The notes under the pieces: model-generated
What the model saw: only the letters and a program-made list of their open reading frames with translations
Databases searched by the model: none
Told to the model about the DNA's origin: nothing
Part shown: positions 1-12,478 of the stretch, in pieces
How positions within the stretch are numbered: position 1 is the first letter of the stretch
How the letters are laid out: each line of letters starts with the position of its first letter
Translations under genes and position numbers: made by a program
Source: Clitoria ternatea
Lineage: Eukaryota; Streptophyta; Magnoliopsida; Fabales; Fabaceae
DNA length: 64,000 nt
NCBI GenBank assembly: GCA_037962975.1
Contig: CM075673.1
Location: forward strand, 119,369,001-119,433,000
Direction of reading: 5' to 3'

Positions 1-2241
1 ACCATAATTTAAGGTTATAGTAACTAATAAAATAAAACTGACTGTACTTAATAAAAATTAAAAATTTAACTAAATTTTAAGATTTTCATTAATTGATTAC
101 GTATATTTAGCAGAGTTAACTATTAAACTAATTTGAAATAAAAATATTAAACTAACTAAGAAATGAAAATGACATAAAATAATTCATTTTTATGTGCTTT
201 TTGAATTTTGTACTAAAAACTAATTAAGAAACATGCAAATGCGACACAACCGACCCCATTATCCAAATATTAATTTTTTTAAGAAAAATAATACACGCTT
301 CTTTATAAACATTGCTATCATGTCATTATGCCAATACACTATCCAAATTTATCTAAAAATTAATTTGCAATAGCTAGCGATCAATCCAATTTCAAATAAT
401 TATCTCTTGGAATATTGATATCAAACGCTAGCATTTGCATGCCTCAATTCATTTCAGGATCCAATAATTGATATATTTTCCTCCTTTAATTTCCTTTTTG
501 ACTATGGCTAAATATATAAGCAAGACTGCATAAAGGGAATATATTGGGTGAAATGAAACTTTCAAATCAACTTTTTTTTTTTATAATTTTACTTTTAACC
601 AGCAGCAGGTAAGGAGTAACCTTCTAACAATCCAACATGTTTAAGAAAAAATAAATCCAACATTGCTCCTGGTCATCTAAAACAAATTAATATAGGGTGA
701 ATTTGTATAAGTTTATCCCAAGGAAAAGGTTTTTTTTTTTAATTTGAAAAATTACTTGATCTAATTTTTTTAGATGTATGTATAAACTTTAAAAAAAACT
801 AAAACTGAAAAAAAAATTAAAAAGGTCTTATTTGAATAAATTATTTTAAAGAACTTATCCAAATCAATTGTTAAAAAGGTTAAAATAAGATACTAACCCA
901 TTTTAAGAAAGCGTTTTTTATAGTCGTAATCAAACGGACCGGTTTTTTTAATAATCACTTATAAATAAATTACTTTATAAAACTTATTTAATTTTAAGTT
1001 TAACCAAACTGACCCATAATACTTGTTTAATATTTAATTACGAAATTAAGTTTGACCAATTTAGTTATTTAATAGTTAATATTAATTTAACATATAATTT
1101 AAAACACATTTAAATTTTGTTTATCCAACAAATTAAAAATTTATTTTTAATCTAACCTTAGTTACGAAAGAGAACCAAACATATCCATACTAGTAGTCTT
1201 AACCTAGAAAACTGCATGTGTTAGAAAAAACGCCACGAACCTACTTTTAAACAAAGCAGCCTAGTAGTTGGTATATTTATGATAAGAAAAAAGTGATGAT
1301 TTGTAATTTATATAGCTTTCTCATTCTAACAATCATGCATGGGACAAATAACATTCTTTCACATGTTGGTAAGTCATGTGTATATATATGACTAGCAAAG
1401 CTCTTAATAACAAAACTCGTGGCCAGTATACCATTTTTTTCTGAAACATTTTTTAAAACGTTCTTACAATTTTTGAAGTGGGGGGTTATGGCCAGGATCA
1501 GTGGACTCAAATAAAAAGGCGATGTTTAATTTGTTGACACTCAAAGGATTTAGAGTAATTCAAGAACATGGAGGACCCAATTCACATGGATTCACATGAT
1601 CAATGTTTTTTTATTCACTAATTCAGCTGCATACAACATTCCAATCGTAAAGTAGTGATGTTGTTGGAGCCCCATTCATCAGATTAATGCTTTTCTGATT
1701 AAAATATGTAACACTTCAATAAAGACTTACCAACGAATCCTTTATCCTATTCTAGTTTTACATATGCTTGTGCTTTTTAGGTGTGGTCACAGTACTCCTG
1801 GCTATAGTCATCTTTATTTTAATTAATTCAAAAGCTTAATGACCGAATTGTATTAACTATTGCTAGTGATACTTTAAATATTAAACACCAATCCATGGCA
1901 CAAGCACTAAGATAACATGAACCGCTTGCTATTTATGGAGCACCATTATGACCAATTTTATGTAATATCTCCCTAAAAATTAATTTTACATATATTATTA
2001 AGAATAATAGTTAAAAATAATTATTTGTATTAATAATATTATTAAATATTTAGTGTAATTTTTTAAAATATCTTTAATATTATTTATTATGCAAAGCATT
2101 AGTTATTTTGAAAAAATATATAAGATGATATATTTACTAGACAAACATTTAATATATTAGAAATGTATAATTTTGCTTACATTATAAGATCAAAATTTTT
2201 TTACTAAAATTTACTTATATTTGAAACCAGGGGTAATAACT
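1..2241. other. AT-rich intergenic DNA without recognisable genes
   Basis: This stretch is strongly AT-rich, with many poly-A and poly-T runs and only short chance reading frames on both strands. I see no protein motif, LTR end, clear inverted repeat or RNA gene in it. It may hold old, eroded transposon sequence that cannot be recognised by eye. Confidence 0.6.
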
Positions 2242-2350
2242 AATAAGCTTAATTATGTTTTTTTTTCCTAAAAAGTTTTCTAATTTTATCATTAGTCCCT
2301 ATAAATTGTTTTGTTAGGTATCGACCCCTAAAAATGTTTAAGTGTTTATT
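2242..2350 (+). repeat. Left inverted terminal region of the MITE-like element
   Basis: This block matches the reverse complement of about 6755-6838, including the shared word TTTTGTTAGGTAT at about 2308-2320. The first bases of the terminal repeat are poorly conserved, so the outer limit is approximate. Confidence 0.6.
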
Positions 2351-2391
2351 ATAGATCCTACCATTAATGTTTTTTTTGTTAAGTGATAACA

Positions 2392-5300
2392 TGTGAGATC
2401 CTTCCCTAGTTTCTAATTATTTTTAATCCGCCTAATTAAATTCACATAAAATTTTTTCGTAAAAACTTAATTAATGACTTCCCTCGCATCGCTACACCTA
2501 TTTAATCCTAAAGACCTTAAAACAGTCTTTATATAGCAAATATAAGGCTTAAAGTTCTATCACAATGCAAGAAAACAGGTTTGGCAAGACAGGCCCACGC
2601 TACACTGAGGCCCCAACATTGGCCCTAGCGCTACGTGTGAGGCTAGCGCGTAGCACCAACATGACAGTAGCAGCATTTGATGCTGTCATGCATTTTAGGC
2701 CATTCGGCTAACTTCCGACCTACCCAAATGGCTCGTTTTAGGTCTGATTGCCATGAAATTTCACAGGCCACATGTTTTCCCAATTTTGGAACTCTTGTAC
2801 CAAAATGCATTTAAATCAAATATGTGTAAAACTTATGCACCAAACTACCCAAATGGGTTCCAAACCACCCAAGGCCTATATGTACAGCTTCTAAATATCA
2901 TAGGGAACCTATTGGTCCCCTTCGATTGTCTGAAAACCCGTCGGATCTGGAAATCGCCTCTCCAGTTCCTAAATCCCACATTTTGCCCCTTTTAACAATT
3001 ACGCAAACACACACTAAATTATCATCACATCATCCATTCAATTCACAACCACATTCAACATATCATTTAAGCACGTATACATTACAAAACCTACCCATAT
3101 TATGAAATCATACGATGGCTCTGTGCCATATAACAATGCATACATACTGATATTATGTGCTACATCATCACACATCACAAGGTAATAACCTTGGCATCTC
3201 AATCACATAGATATACTAACCTATACCCGAAATCATCATTACCCAAATGGCTCCATACTATTTGGTGTCGATACATGCACAAATACTATTTAAGTTTACA
3301 CACTCTACATCAACAACTTGATATAATTCTACATTTTCTATCATCAAATAAATACACATACACATAACCCATATTACATTAACCTTCTCTTTGCTCTGGC
3401 TTCAGTGTTTGCTTCTACGGTATCCACTAGCAACCTGCCACTAGTCACTAAAGCCATAATAAAAGGGGGTGAGGGATTGAAATTAAAGATCAACATAGAA
3501 ACAAATACGTATACTAGGAAAAATGTAATCTAGCTACCTTCCTAGTTAAGATATTCTTCATTATTACTTTACACGCATGTTATCCTTTTACCGGCTATTT
3601 TAATTCTTATTTTCCTCTATACTAATAACAGCTCAAATGTATTAAGTTCACCACCAATCCAGAGCCTCATAATTATCATTCAGTTGTGTATCATGGTCTT
3701 ATCATTTCTCGTTTTCACCTACCATACTAACTCAATCATACATATCATATTTTATAATCATACAAAAGGATCATATTAAAACCATCAACATACGTCAATA
3801 CCAATCATCCACCTCATTCGAATCACGCATCATACATATGCATATAACATAACTCATTGGGCATGAAATCATTCACAATATAGCATTTAATAACATAATT
3901 CACCACACATATATAACACAACTATAAACATAAATGCAAGTCAAGGCATGTAAAACATAATTGACTCTCATATAGATAGTATGACGCCCTAGTATCCGAA
4001 TACTAAAAGGGTCGACCTTTAGCTGGGGGTCCTACTTGACACCCTGTGAACCCTACTTAGTTCACCAAGTCTTACTTGGCTCCCCCTCAACTACTGGGTT
4101 CCACTTGACCACTGCGTAGCTCAACTGAGTCTGACTTGACAACGAAAGCCAAAAGCGAGGGTAACATATACCGTCGGTCATCCTCCACCACATAAATCAG
4201 ATAATCACTCACTTACCTCAGTTTCTCCGCTCAAATAGCACCGAGCCTCACATCTTAATCATCCGGGGTGGCCACACAGACCCGACCCACAATCTCCACC
4301 AAGGCGGTCACACAGACTAGGCCCTAAATCTATCTCCACAGGGCGGCCACACAGACCCAGCCCAAATATAATATTACATATCACCAGATATCATCTCAGT
4401 AATAATGAATTATGGTCATCAATCTCAATTATCAGATATACAATATAAGCAACGCTACTTGTTCCCATAATTCCACCAATATAATCATCACACCATATCA
4501 TACATACACACATTACATTATCAATACATTATCATCATTTGTTATAATCTACAATCATAGAATAACACACACACAACTCATGCAACTCCGTCTATCAATT
4601 TCTCATTTAATAATCAATCAGTTTATCACCATTAATATTTACATAAGTCTATCATATCAAATTATTCAATCTTTACCATTATACTCATGAAATCATATTG
4701 GATTAGTGTATTTATAAATATTTGTATCATCGCCTCACATTTATCAATCTTTCAAAATCAATTAGCATCTTAAACTCCATTTATATTAATTTCTTATTGA
4801 AATCATTCCCTATAATTTATGCTTTCACCTCTAATCATATAATCTTAATATCTTCCTATAATTATTTATGCATGATCACTACAATTTATCATGTTTCTCA
4901 CTTACCCGCATATATATATTTATATATATATATATGTATAAAACCCACTTAAACTCACCTTCTATTTTATAAATTACCACATATGTGCTTGAATCCTCTT
5001 AGCATCATAACACTATTATACCACTTAATCATTTATCAATTTATTAATTATTCTATCTTCTTCACTTTAATAGTTCTAGTTACTTCTGCTTCTCATAATT
5101 TTGTAGTTTATTATAAGTTACTCAGATCAATTTAAAATAGTTAAAACGACTACAATATACCATTTTCCTATGCTCCACTAGCGCCATATATTTCTATATT
5201 AACCTTAACCAAGCACACCCCCTTATCTCGATTCCGAGCTTCAGCTAATTATTCTCGATGTCGGTCGTGCCCTACGGTTAGTAATCCATCGTTCCTCTTC

Positions 5301-6036
5301 CGATTCAAGCATCTATATCACTCAATGGGTATCCGAAAACTCAATCCATCATCTACAGTCACCGAACCGGGAACCCATAAGCTGTTAGTGCGTCCATTAC
5401 ATTAAAAGACCCTAGCCAAGCTCTATTCTCCATGAAAATTCCAAACAAGACCCCCACATGCATGTACCCATTTAGTCAAGAAAAAGGGAGAAGGGAAAAA
5501 TACGAAATTGAGACACCCACGCTATCAAAACATCATCTTCATGCATTACATGTCATAACAATGGAAGATACAAAAACCCTTTCCCTTACCTTATAGAATC
5601 CAGATTTAACAAGGGAGAGGAAAAGGGATAAAATTGAGGGTATCCATGGACGTACCTCAGTTTCCCGAAGTTGAAAGCATGATTAACTCTAAGGTCTCTC
5701 CACGAATTAACTTGAATTAAAGTCCTAAATAGCAAGGGAGGAAGGAGATGAGAGGAAACTATGTTTTTGCATGTTTTGCGTTACTGCCACTGCCACCTTT
5801 TTAATTCTGTCCATGATGCTGACGCTATGCACCATCCTGCCGCTACGCGTCAGCTCCAATATTTTACCCTGACGCTACGTGCCACTCTAGCACCACACAT
5901 CAGACAAACTGCATAAATAGCCCCTTTTCAATTCATCTTTAAATTAAGAAAATTCCATATATCCTTAACTATCACAATTTAAGCTTATTTACATATTTAG
6001 TATTCCTTTAAGTATAGAATCACCAGGGATGTTACG
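2392..6036 (-). mobile_element. Solo LTR of a chromovirus-type gypsy element (reverse orientation)
   Basis: Read on the minus strand, this about 3.6 kb segment starts with a degenerate GTAACATCCC end (at 6036) and ends at 2392, where the plus strand reads TGTGAGATCC. The 5-bp flank TAACA is present on both sides (2387-2391 and 6037-6041), a perfect target duplication. No primer-binding site or coding domain follows either end, so it is a solo LTR. It is homologous along its length to the LTR at 53150-57238: both hold the block describing a stepped 'ATCCGGATACTA' region (here 3983-4200, there 54121-54315) and the same GACGCTACGCGTC-like motifs (2620-2660 and 5815-5905). It probably arose by recombination between two LTRs. 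It lacks the insertion seen in the relative at 55467-56986. Confidence 0.85.
5815..5910. repeat. Cluster of GACGCTACGCGTC-like dyad motifs in the solo LTR
   Basis: Four variants of a 13-bp dyad (arms GACGC and GCGTC around a 3-bp centre) lie here within about 90 bp. Looser copies sit near the other end of the LTR at about 2620-2660. The same motif marks the related LTRs at 53.3 kb and 61.9 kb. Confidence 0.6.
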
Positions 6037-6754
6037 TAACATGATAAACAAATATGTCATTTTATCATGACACGTTGACGTATAACACCGCTCATAATTT
6101 ATTTATATTTTTCATTTTTTTCTTTCACTTCTTTAAGAACAAACCATCATCCATCAACCCCATTTCACCTCTTTGAGAACAGAATATCTCTTGCATTTGA
6201 GAGCGATATCTGCAAAGGTGAAGAGGTGCGATAAAATCATGGTGTAGTTAAAGCCTAATAAAACAAAGATATCAAGTGGGTTCCCCTGAAAGTTACGATT
6301 GAAGCTTAAATTATGGTTTTAGGATTTTAGTTATGTTTTTAAGGTTCAAATTATGGATTTAGGGATTCAGGGTTTGAGGTTTAAATTGTAGTGAAGAGAA
6401 AAGAAGTGGTTACAATGGTGGTGGCTTGAAGGGTGGGGGTTGCACGGTTCAATGAAGGGAGGTGACGAGGGTTGGGGTGAGATGATTTATTGGAGGGGTG
6501 ATAGTGGAGGATTGGGGATAAGGTTGTCTAGTGGAGGCAGGCTAGGAAGTGGTGGTGATTGTTCAATAGAAATGAAGGGATGACAATGGTGGTGGTTCAG
6601 AGGAGGTAGAGGGTGGAGGAAAGAGAGAATGAGAAAGCAAAAAGCATTTCCTTTTGTTGAGTTAGCATCTTGTTGGTACATGTGGTAATGATATGTAGGA
6701 TCTGTTTCTCGCACCATCACTTGACAGAAAGCATTAACAACGGGAACCTATTGA

Positions 6755-6838
6755 CAAACACTCAAATTTCTTTAGGGACTAATACCTAACAAAACATTTT
6801 AAAGGTTTTTAAGAACAAACATGATTACGTCTAAATAA
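6755..6838 (-). repeat. Right inverted terminal region of the MITE-like element
   Basis: Reverse complement of the left end at 2242-2350, with the shared word ACCTAACAAAACA at 6784-6796. It closes the element that hosts the solo LTR. Confidence 0.6.
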
Positions 6839-7716
6839 TACATAGAATTGACCACCCTTTAATGAGAATTGTTCGTCAGTAATTGAAAATCGAGAGCACA
6901 TCCATTCTTAAAGTAATTAGTGCATTGAATATTTTCAAGGAAAATTATTGATATATATTTTAGAGTGAACTAAAGGGTCCTTTTGAGGATTAATCTCTTT
7001 TAGGCATAAAATTAATCAAAATGGTATCATTCCTCCCAAAAAAAATTGTTTTCCATATATATTGTAAGATTCAAAAGGTTTATATTTCTTATAAGTTGAT
7101 ATATATATTAAAAGGTGATATAACAAAGAAAAAAATCTGAATAAAAATTTTTTAAAACATAAGTTAACTTATATATTTAAATGAAAATATAAAAATATAT
7201 AAGATTTAAATGTACACAAGATAGGTTTGGAGCGGGCTAGGTCTTGAGATACTAGGCCAAAAAGAGTGAAGTATTTGGGAGTTTGAATCCTTAAATTTAA
7301 AGGTGAAACCATTCAAAAACTTATAACTAAACAAAAATTGGAAGTATAACTCAACTTGTTATTTTTACATACCACACAAGTCGACTTGCCCAACCAAGAC
7401 TATGCACCTTTCTGGAACACCCTCCCACCTCCATTTGAGCTCCGTTGGGTAAAGACCCACTTTCTCTTCCTTCCATTCAAACTTTGTTTCACTCTCTTAA
7501 TGTACGCGTTAATGCTATAACAAACAAACACTATAACTATTATTGTCAAATTTTCAATGAAGAAGATATGTGGCATTTGTGGTGTACAACAATACTCTAC
7601 ATTACCCTATATTATTTCCTACTTGGATAATGATGAAAAATCTAAAAACCTCTAAAAGTCCTGATAAGCATGTCTCTTTGATTAAAATCTTCATGGAATA
7701 GTATCAACCTCTTAAG
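6839..7716. other. AT-rich DNA without recognisable genes
   Basis: The region is AT-rich with short chance reading frames. A 61-codon plus-strand frame at 7445-7630 has no recognisable domain and no supporting context, so I do not call it a gene. Confidence 0.5.
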
Positions 7717-8342
7717 TAAAGTTGGGTATACAGGTCGGCCCACCCCGTAATGGGTCAGCTCGCATAAACTTGTCTGTAACGGGTCAACCCGCGTGAGTCC
7801 ATATTTTAAATGGGTCATTTTTTTAGGACCGCAAGCCCGTGTGTTGGGCTGCGGGCTAGCCCGCATATACTTTTATATTTTTTAATTTTTTTTACTTTTT
7901 TATTTTAGAATTACTAGGATTTGGTCCAAAACACTTTTTTTTATAAAACTCAAGCCACATATAATTTAAAACATTTAATCATCCAAAATCGAGAACCTTC
8001 ATGACTAATTTTCAACAAATTAACAACCAATGAATTTAAATATCAACTTTCTCATATTTCAATATAAGAAACAATGGTATAACATCATCTTAGGTTAGAC
8101 ATTCTTCTTTTTTTAAAAAAAATGTTAGTGTAAAAGTGAAATAGTATAAGAAAATGTAGAATTTATTTAAAATAAAATAACTAATTTAAATATATACTGA
8201 CCTGCGGGTTGGACCCGTTTAAACTGCGGGTTAAATAGGCTCAACCCACGAGCCTGCATTTGAAATGGTTTTCTTTTTTCAACCCATAACCCGTGTAAGA
8301 GTGGGTTAAGCAGGTGGACGCAGACCCGTATACTCAGCTCTA
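7717..8342. mobile_element. hAT-like MITE
   Basis: A 626-bp element with matching inverted ends. The left end reads TAAAGTTGGGTATACAGGTC and the right end, read on the minus strand, TAGAGCTGAGTATACGGGTC. The 8-bp flanks are CTCTTAAG (7709-7716) and CTTTTAAG (8343-8350), differing at one base, which fits the 8-bp target duplication of hAT transposons. Both subterminal regions are rich in GGGTCAACCC-like and GCGGGTT-like words, while the centre is very AT-rich. No transposase frame is present, so it would need a transposase supplied in trans. Confidence 0.85.
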
Positions 8343-8866
8343 CTTTTAAGAAGTTGATAAATGAATTAGAAATATGTCTGAACCAATATCCATTACTACG
8401 ATCCTCTTTAGTATGGATTTAATATCAAAACAAGTAACTAGGACCGTAAGAGTAGGCTTGAATGTGCCAAATGGTCTTGCCAAAGTTTTGGGGATTATAT
8501 TTATGCTAAAAGGGCTCTCGGCTAGCAATTGGTAATTAAATTATTTTCACTAAAAATTTATGTGAATATATTTTTAATTGTTGGTAATTAAAAATAAATT
8601 GTCTTGTTGAAATTAAGATGTCATGGGAAGAAAATATGAACACTCAAGAACAAACTTTAATCTTACAAAATATTTATATAACAATACAATACTCAAATTG
8701 ACATTATTCATTAAGATATAATTTCTTATTAACTAACTAATATACTTTTTTTATACTTTACTCTTAAATTTTGGGAAAAATATTTATATTTTAGTTTCTG
8801 TAGTTTATATTTTAAATTTTATAAGATTTTATTTTCTTTTTCCATTAATTTTTTAAATCATTATTA
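8343..8866. other. AT-rich DNA without recognisable genes
   Basis: AT-rich sequence between the hAT-like MITE and the 3' end of the LINE. A 60-codon antisense frame at 8346-8528 has no known motif. No feature is supported. Confidence 0.5.
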
Positions 8867-9101
8867 GTTTTTTTTGTAAGCAATGGAAAAACAAAACATT
8901 AAGGCCTAACAATGGCCACCAAATCAATAAACAACAAAGGATGTAAACTTATAGGAGCAACCTCCAACTAAATCAAAAAACTCTCCTATAAGGCATCAGT
9001 CCTAGCAAGGAAGTTCGTACAAGCATTTTTCTCTCAGAAGACATGCCAAAGCTCATAATTCCAATTCGTCAACTGGTTTTGAATACTCTAATCAGCGTCA
9101 C
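8867..9101 (-). pseudogene. 3' end of an antisense L1-type LINE: end of ORF2 RNase H domain and short A tail
   Basis: Read on the minus strand from 9101 down, one frame with a few stops gives the typical end of a plant LINE RNase H domain: a HVF.EKNACTNFLA-like stretch (family pattern H-V-x-R-E-x-N-x-C-A-D-x-L-A), then a PISLHPLLFID-like tail. A short T run on the plus strand (8867-8874) may be the remnant of the poly-A tail. The piece stops exactly at the target duplication GTCAC (9097-9101) of the Athila-like element, and the same frame continues on the far side of that insertion at 49343. The LINE is dead because of stops and the 40-kb interruption. Confidence 0.75.
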
Positions 9102-10605
9102 TGGTGGCTGTTCATGGCAAGTTATCTACTACCCGTTACAATATACATAAAAATAAAGTGTCATTCCACTGAGGGGTGGTTGATTCAGTAACTATTTTTT
9201 GAACTATGTTGGTAGGAAATGTATATGAACATTATGTGAAATAAACAAACAAGGAATTGAACAAGTAAACGGATGTAAATGTACGGAAGTGATAATGGTT
9301 CACATGGAAACCGATAATAAAAGACTGAGATTAGATTTCATCTATCTCACCCTTTGATATGCTATATATACTTATCTAAATGGTTTTCGAACTATTGCTT
9401 TTTAACATCACAATCAAAGTCATTTGTGTCGATTCCTCGACTATGAAATCCATAAGAATATTTCCGAATTGCCAATCCCTTGGTCACTCTGAAAACATTC
9501 CAGCATTAAGATTGATCATTTTAATGTTTGTTTCGTTGATTATTATTCCTCATTACCACTGCAACGAGCATTCTATTTAGATCTATTTTCAAAAGTCATT
9601 TTCCAACAACCCAAGAAAACTAAAATCAAGAAGCTATTGATCAGATAGATTCAGGCATTAAGCATAAAATGAAAAGCCAAAAATAATAAAGAAAAGGTAC
9701 CAAATATATAAATATATAACAAGCATACGTCGGGTTTGAATCGATTACATTCAATCCCCAAAGAAAAGTTTAGCTACTCATGGTAGCCATTACAACCAAG
9801 CAAAAATAAAGAAAAGATGAGAAAATGAGATCCTGGGGTCTTTAATGAAGGACGAGGAAGAATAACCGTCTCGGGTATGCCAAAACCTCCACCCTCAAAA
9901 CTTCTAAGTTTCCTCTTTTATATTAGGTGACTCGCTCAAGCGAGTTAAAACTCACTTAAGCGAGTGAGCATTCTTCACCCTGAAGCAAGATTTGGCACAA
10001 AATGCTTTCCTTGATAACTCGCTTGGGCGAAGGATTCCCTCAAGCGAGTCCATAAATATACTGATTCCCCTGTTTTGCATTCTCTTAAGCTAATGGACTA
10101 CTTGCTCAAACGAATTCTTTTCAATTTGGTTCTGCCTTATTTTCGCTTGAGCTAAAGTGTCTCGCTCAAGCAAATTCCTCCTTAATACTCTTTGGATGAA
10201 TCTCGCTCAAGCGGATGCAAGGTCGCTTAAGCGAATGCTACCCCTGATACTTTAATTCTTTTCAGCCTCAATCTCGCTCAAGCGAAGCTATCTCCCGCTC
10301 AAGCGATTACCTCGCTCAAGCGAATTTCAAGCTCGCTTAAGTGAGTCAATCAAAACTTGGGCTTTTCTCTATTTTATCTTAGGAATTTCTTCAGAAAGTT
10401 TTTCCTTTCTTATCTTCCTCATCCTTTTCACCTATAATCATACAAAGACTTGGGATAAGGGATGCATATTTACATGAATTGCAACAAAACTTATCTAGAA
10501 TTTAATTTCATCAAATAATATATGTAATATGATCCAGATACGGTGATATCCTATCAAAATCATGCCTAATTAATCAATAAGTATACATAAATTATGCATT
10601 TATCA
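9102..10605 (-). repeat. 3' LTR of the Athila-like element
   Basis: On the minus strand it starts TGATAAATGC (ending at 10605) and ends at 9102, where the plus strand begins TGGTGGC. It matches the copy at 47836-49337 throughout, including the motif array. The left flank is the target duplication GTCAC followed by LINE sequence. Confidence 0.88.
9928..10348. repeat. Array of CTCGCTTAAGCGAG-type palindromes in the Athila 3' LTR
   Basis: About a dozen copies of a degenerate palindrome with consensus CTCGCT(T/C)AAGCGAG are scattered over about 420 bp at uneven spacing. The T form is a perfect 14-bp palindrome. Matching arrays lie in the other LTR (48660-49085) and in the spacer of the same element (41855-42490). 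No reading frame explains the conservation. Confidence 0.85.
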
Positions 10606-10714
10606 ACTTTCCCTAACCTAGGACTTTGCTTGTCCTTAAGCAAAAGGTATCAAAGTATCATGGTGAATATAGGGTTGCCTTAAATCAAAATAGTACATAA
10701 GAAAATATGACAAC

Positions 10715-10759
<45 letters not shown>

Positions 10760-12039
10760 CAGTTCATGGTGCCTTTAAAATCCATCAAGATAAATGCCCA
10801 AATCTACAAATCACAAAACAAGTTTAAAGCAACCAATTGCTTTAAAAATAAGAAATCCATTCAATTTCTCACAGGTGAGTGTTTTACTTATACCATCACT
10901 GATTATGTACAAGTTAATTACATTTCATTTCATTTCAAAAGAATAATCATACAAACAACAAGGGTCAAGGGGTTTCAAAAGGTTGTAATGAGGTTGGGTT
11001 ATACAAGAAAAAATCATGGTTTTTTTGGGAATTCAAAGAGCATGCTGAAAGGAAAAAGAATATGATAACTGTCCACAATTGTAGCTGCCCTGACTTAACA
11101 TTACCCATCAAACACATGGTTTCCCTTTTCAATTTTCTTTTTGTTTCTGAATTTCTCTTCTTTTTGATATTTTCCTTTTACAAAAGATTTCAACTGAGGA
11201 ATTTCTTTTTCTTTTCATCTTCACTTATTCATCACAACCTTTTATTTTCCTTTCACTAATAAAGCTAATAAACAAAACATAACCCTACATGTACATAATG
11301 CAACCATATTCTTTTACCTTCAGCATGCTATTCAGGTAAGGATATAAATATTGAACATGCTTTAGATAAGGTATTCAAAATAAAAACTTTTTAGCTCAAA
11401 AGGGTTTATGAACAAAATGGAATTTAAACTATCTACAGGTTGGCTTTTTGGCTCTGGGTTAAACCTAAATCTAAGTAAAATTACCTCTATCATTTCCATG
11501 CTTATCTAAATGATGTCTTCTGATAGAAAATCATGCAATAACAACTTAAACAGTTATCTGCGGGACTCCCAGTATTTAAGATTCACTCACTCTGCCGGTT
11601 AACAAGTCTGATTTCTTTGTTTAAACAGAAAAGGGTTCAAACAACTGTTAAGTTACTTCACAAACATAGGATTCAACTTATTTCAGTCAAATTCAACCAT
11701 GGTGCTTTTATTTTTCAAAATTAAATTGTTTTTAACTTATGCATTAATTGATTTTATTACAACCTAATTCACCTTTTTACTTTGAAAATGATAACTATAC
11801 TACTAACTTCAACTAATATCAAAAGAAACTATAACTATAATCAAAACATATATATCAAAATATGGCGCCTATATATAAAAACACTAGCGGTGAAATTCAA
11901 AACATATATAATCGCTAAGTAAACAGTATCAACCAAAAGTAAACAAAAGTAAAGTGCTGAAGTAAAGTAATGAAAATAAAATACTAAAACTAAACAAGCA
12001 AAATAAACTGTAAAACCCATCAGGAGTTCGATCATGTGT
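10606..12039 (-). other. Athila 3' untranslated region upstream of the 3' LTR
   Basis: Directly next to the LTR, the minus strand carries a purine-rich stretch ending at the LTR start, where the polypurine tract should be, and a GGACAAGCAAAG word typical of Athila 3' regions. A (TA)n microsatellite lies at about 10716-10752. The rest is AT-rich with only short frames, such as 99 codons at 10766-11065, with no known domain. I read it as the non-coding part between the env-position gene and the LTR. Confidence 0.55.
10716..10752. repeat. (TA)n microsatellite
   Basis: About 18 TA units in an uninterrupted run, inside the Athila 3' region. Confidence 0.9.
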
Positions 12040-12478
12040 CTCCAGCCAAGATATCGCTGATAACTCTATATAGCTGCTCCTTAAACTCCTGATCGTGGAT
12101 ATGCTCTTGTTATCCTGGTGCTCAGTATCTGTTGGGTCTACTAGTGGATCAACTGGATCAATTGGTGGTGGAAATGTTGCATCTGATGGTGGCTCTGTTG
12201 TAGTGTCAGATATGACTCCACCCCCTCCCTTAGAAGAAGGCCTGTCCCCAAGCCAAGCTAGGTAAGCAGCAAACTAATTTGGGTCTATACACTGGCCCTA
12301 GGAACCTGCAATACTGCTCTGATAAATGGCTGGGTAAAAGTGAAAGAGTTCTCTGTTAAGTGAGGCATGCTACAGATAAGAATGAGCCTACTGATCCTGA
12401 AGGAGTGTCAGCTGGTTCATAACACTCTCTAGTATTGACATGGATGATGGTGGTGGTGCTGAAGAAGAAGATGGTCTA
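12040..12478 (-). pseudogene. C-terminal part of the Athila env-position gene (plant transposon protein), cut by a solo LTR
   Basis: The minus-strand translation from 12478 down gives a serine/proline-rich start (PSSSSAPPPSS), then a segment ending in a LTLLQDQ-like and NRELFHFY-like stretch, with a few stops. This resembles the C-terminal region of the Athila post-integrase protein. The frame joins in phase with the N-terminal part at 27201-28064 once the solo LTR and one target duplication are ignored, which supports a single split gene. The role of this protein in Athila is unknown; its position has led to the name env-like. The exact stop is not clear because the reading frame is already damaged. 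Confidence 0.6.

Larger units (their letters stand above)
2242..6838. mobile_element. MITE-like element with long inverted ends, split by a solo LTR
   Basis: The left end (about 2242-2350) and right end (about 6755-6838) are imperfect inverted copies of each other. Both carry the blocks AATCATGTTT or AATTATGTTT, then TTTTGTTAGGTAT, then GTCCCT or CCCCTA. Without the solo LTR at 2392-6036 the element would be only about 0.95 kb. The remaining right interior (6042-6755) is GT-rich on the plus strand and has no transposase-like frame, so it looks non-autonomous. The target duplication is not clear, so the superfamily (possibly Mutator-like) is uncertain. Confidence 0.6.

Noticed and set aside
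2753..4952. Several plus-strand frames of 70-92 codons
   Set aside because: They lie in the reverse-oriented solo LTR, which is AT-rich on this strand with few stops by chance. No conserved match in the related LTR at 53150.
9928..10348. Repeats separated by unique spacers, resembling a CRISPR array
   Set aside because: Spacing is irregular, repeats are short and degenerate, there are no cas genes, and the same block recurs in both LTRs of a plant retrotransposon.
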